Shown piece after piece: positions 5,360-6,058 of a DNA stretch of 6,058 nt. Below the pieces are notes generated by a model. The model was not told where the DNA came from. It saw only the letters and a program-made list of their open reading frames with translations, and did not search any database. Position 1 is the stretch's first letter; every line of letters starts with the position of its first letter. The stretch is from JBMNRY01 sp050944915 (lineage in GTDB: Bacteria > Bacillota > Limnochordia > JAAZLZ01), in assembly GCA_050944915.1 (NCBI GenBank), contig JBMNRY010000107.1, forward strand, positions 1-6,058, written 5' to 3'. The position numbers and the translations under genes are program-made.

Positions 5360-6058
5360 TTAGGTGGCCACACAGTTTTTGCCCCTTTGTTTGGCCCGGT
5401 AAAGGGCGCCGTCGGCCTGGCTGATGAGGCTTTCCAAGGTGGGAGTCGTGGGGCTAAGCTGGCTCACCCCGACGCTCACTTTGACGAAAAGGGGATCTGT
5501 CCCCACGAAAATCAGGGGACTAGCCCCTATTTCCCGCCGGAGCCGCTCCCCGATAACTAGGGCCATGGCTAGATTCGCCTGGGGTAGGAGGATGAGGAAT
5601 TCTTCCCCTCCAAAGCGGAAAAGGAGATCTTGGTGCCGCAGTAGACTTTGGGCCCGCCGGGCTAGGGCCTGCAGGACTTCATCGCCAACTAAATGGCCGT
5701 AGGAATCATTGAGGACCTTAAAATCATCGATATCGAACATGATGGCACTCAAGAGACTTCCCTCCCTTTGGGCCCCGTGGAAAATACGAAGGCCAACCCT
5801 TCGTAGATAATTCCTGTTGAAGAGCCCGGTAAGGGAATCGTGGTATACCTGCTCCAGGGAACGGGAGAACTGGCTGGACAAATAGACCGATTGGGCTAAA
5901 GCAAAGATGAACAACCCCAAAGGCAGTAGAGGGCCTACCGCTAGAAGGCGGACATCATAGATGATATCATACACCGCGGCCAGACATAGGAACACCCAAC
6001 CCCAAGCGATGTAACCAAAGAGGGGACGCCTTTTGCGCATAGCCCGATAAATAGCCCT
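5360..6058 (-). CDS. 7TM-type membrane diguanylate cyclase, GGDEF (5' end beyond window)
   Basis: This is the C-terminal part of a membrane diguanylate cyclase, which makes cyclic di-GMP from two GTP. The frame stays open through the right edge, so the ATG at 6040 is internal: RAIYRAMRKRRPLFGY reads continuously across it. Counting from that Met, hydrophobic segments lie at about 10-28 and 32-55. The pattern DIIYDVRLLAVGPLLPLG followed by FALAQSVYLSSQFSRS is typical of the last helices of the 7TMR-DISM sensor module. The cyclase domain starts at HDSLTGLFNRNYL (67-79) and has FDIDDFKVLND (102-112). An intact GGEEF is at 144-148, with an RxxD inhibitory site (RHQD, 135-138) five residues before it. 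It should thus be active and product-inhibited. The missing part probably holds the rest of the 7TM module and possibly an extracytoplasmic sensor. It ends in TAA at 5360-5362, 232 nt before the chemoreceptor start. No clear terminator follows, so read-through is possible. Confidence 0.93.
   Translation of the reverse strand, partial: RAIYRAMRKRRPLFGYIAWGWVFLCLAAVYDIIYDVRLLAVGPLLPLGLFIFALAQSVYLSSQFSRSLEQVYHDSLTGLFNRNYLRRVGLRIFHGAQREGSLLSAIMFDIDDFKVLNDSYGHLVGDEVLQALARRAQSLLRHQDLLFRFGGEEFLILLPQANLAMALVIGERLRREIGASPLIFVGTDPLFVKVSVGVSQLSPTTPTLESLISQADGALYRAKQRGKNCVAT

Overview
The window (about 52% G+C by eye) looks like chromosome of a spore-forming Bacillota, most likely a clostridial lineage. 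The reasons are strong GGAGG/GGTGA-type ribosome binding sites, a small Spo0E-like protein, and the style of the PAS-GGDEF-HD-GYP and chemoreceptor proteins. I see no tRNA, rRNA, CRISPR array, insertion sequence or phage gene. The lineage is inferred from gene content only.

Layout. The left edge carries the 3' part of a plus-strand class I SAM methyltransferase gene (to 743). Everything else lies on the minus strand and is transcribed leftwards. In transcription order this is: the 3' part of a 7TM-GGDEF diguanylate cyclase (5360 to the right edge); an AT-rich intergenic/leader region (5128-5359) with a candidate promoter and structured leader; a transmembrane methyl-accepting chemotaxis protein (3526-5127); a 60-residue protein of unknown function whose start overlaps the chemoreceptor stop (3351-3533); a large membrane-anchored PAS-PAS-PAS-GGDEF-HD-GYP protein (1006-3318); and a 65-residue Spo0E-like protein (740-937). 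The last gene meets the methyltransferase head-on, and the two stop codons share a TTAA at 740-743.

How the genes fit together. Four minus-strand genes (chemoreceptor, small protein, GGDEF-HD-GYP enzyme, Spo0E-like protein) are tightly packed: an 8-nt overlap, then gaps of about 32 and 68 nt. They probably form one transcript. A second diguanylate cyclase lies just upstream in the same orientation. The locus therefore combines ligand sensing (4-helix-bundle chemoreceptor, 7TM and PAS sensors), synthesis and breakdown of cyclic di-GMP, and possibly an input to Spo0A phosphorylation. It reads as a decision module between motility, surface life and sporulation. That integration is inference; the individual domain calls are well supported.

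The least explained elements are the translationally coupled 60-residue protein, the Cys4 cluster in the first PAS-like domain of the bifunctional enzyme, and the roughly 150-nt chemoreceptor leader. The leader has two hairpins, one of which would bury a perfect AGGAGGT.
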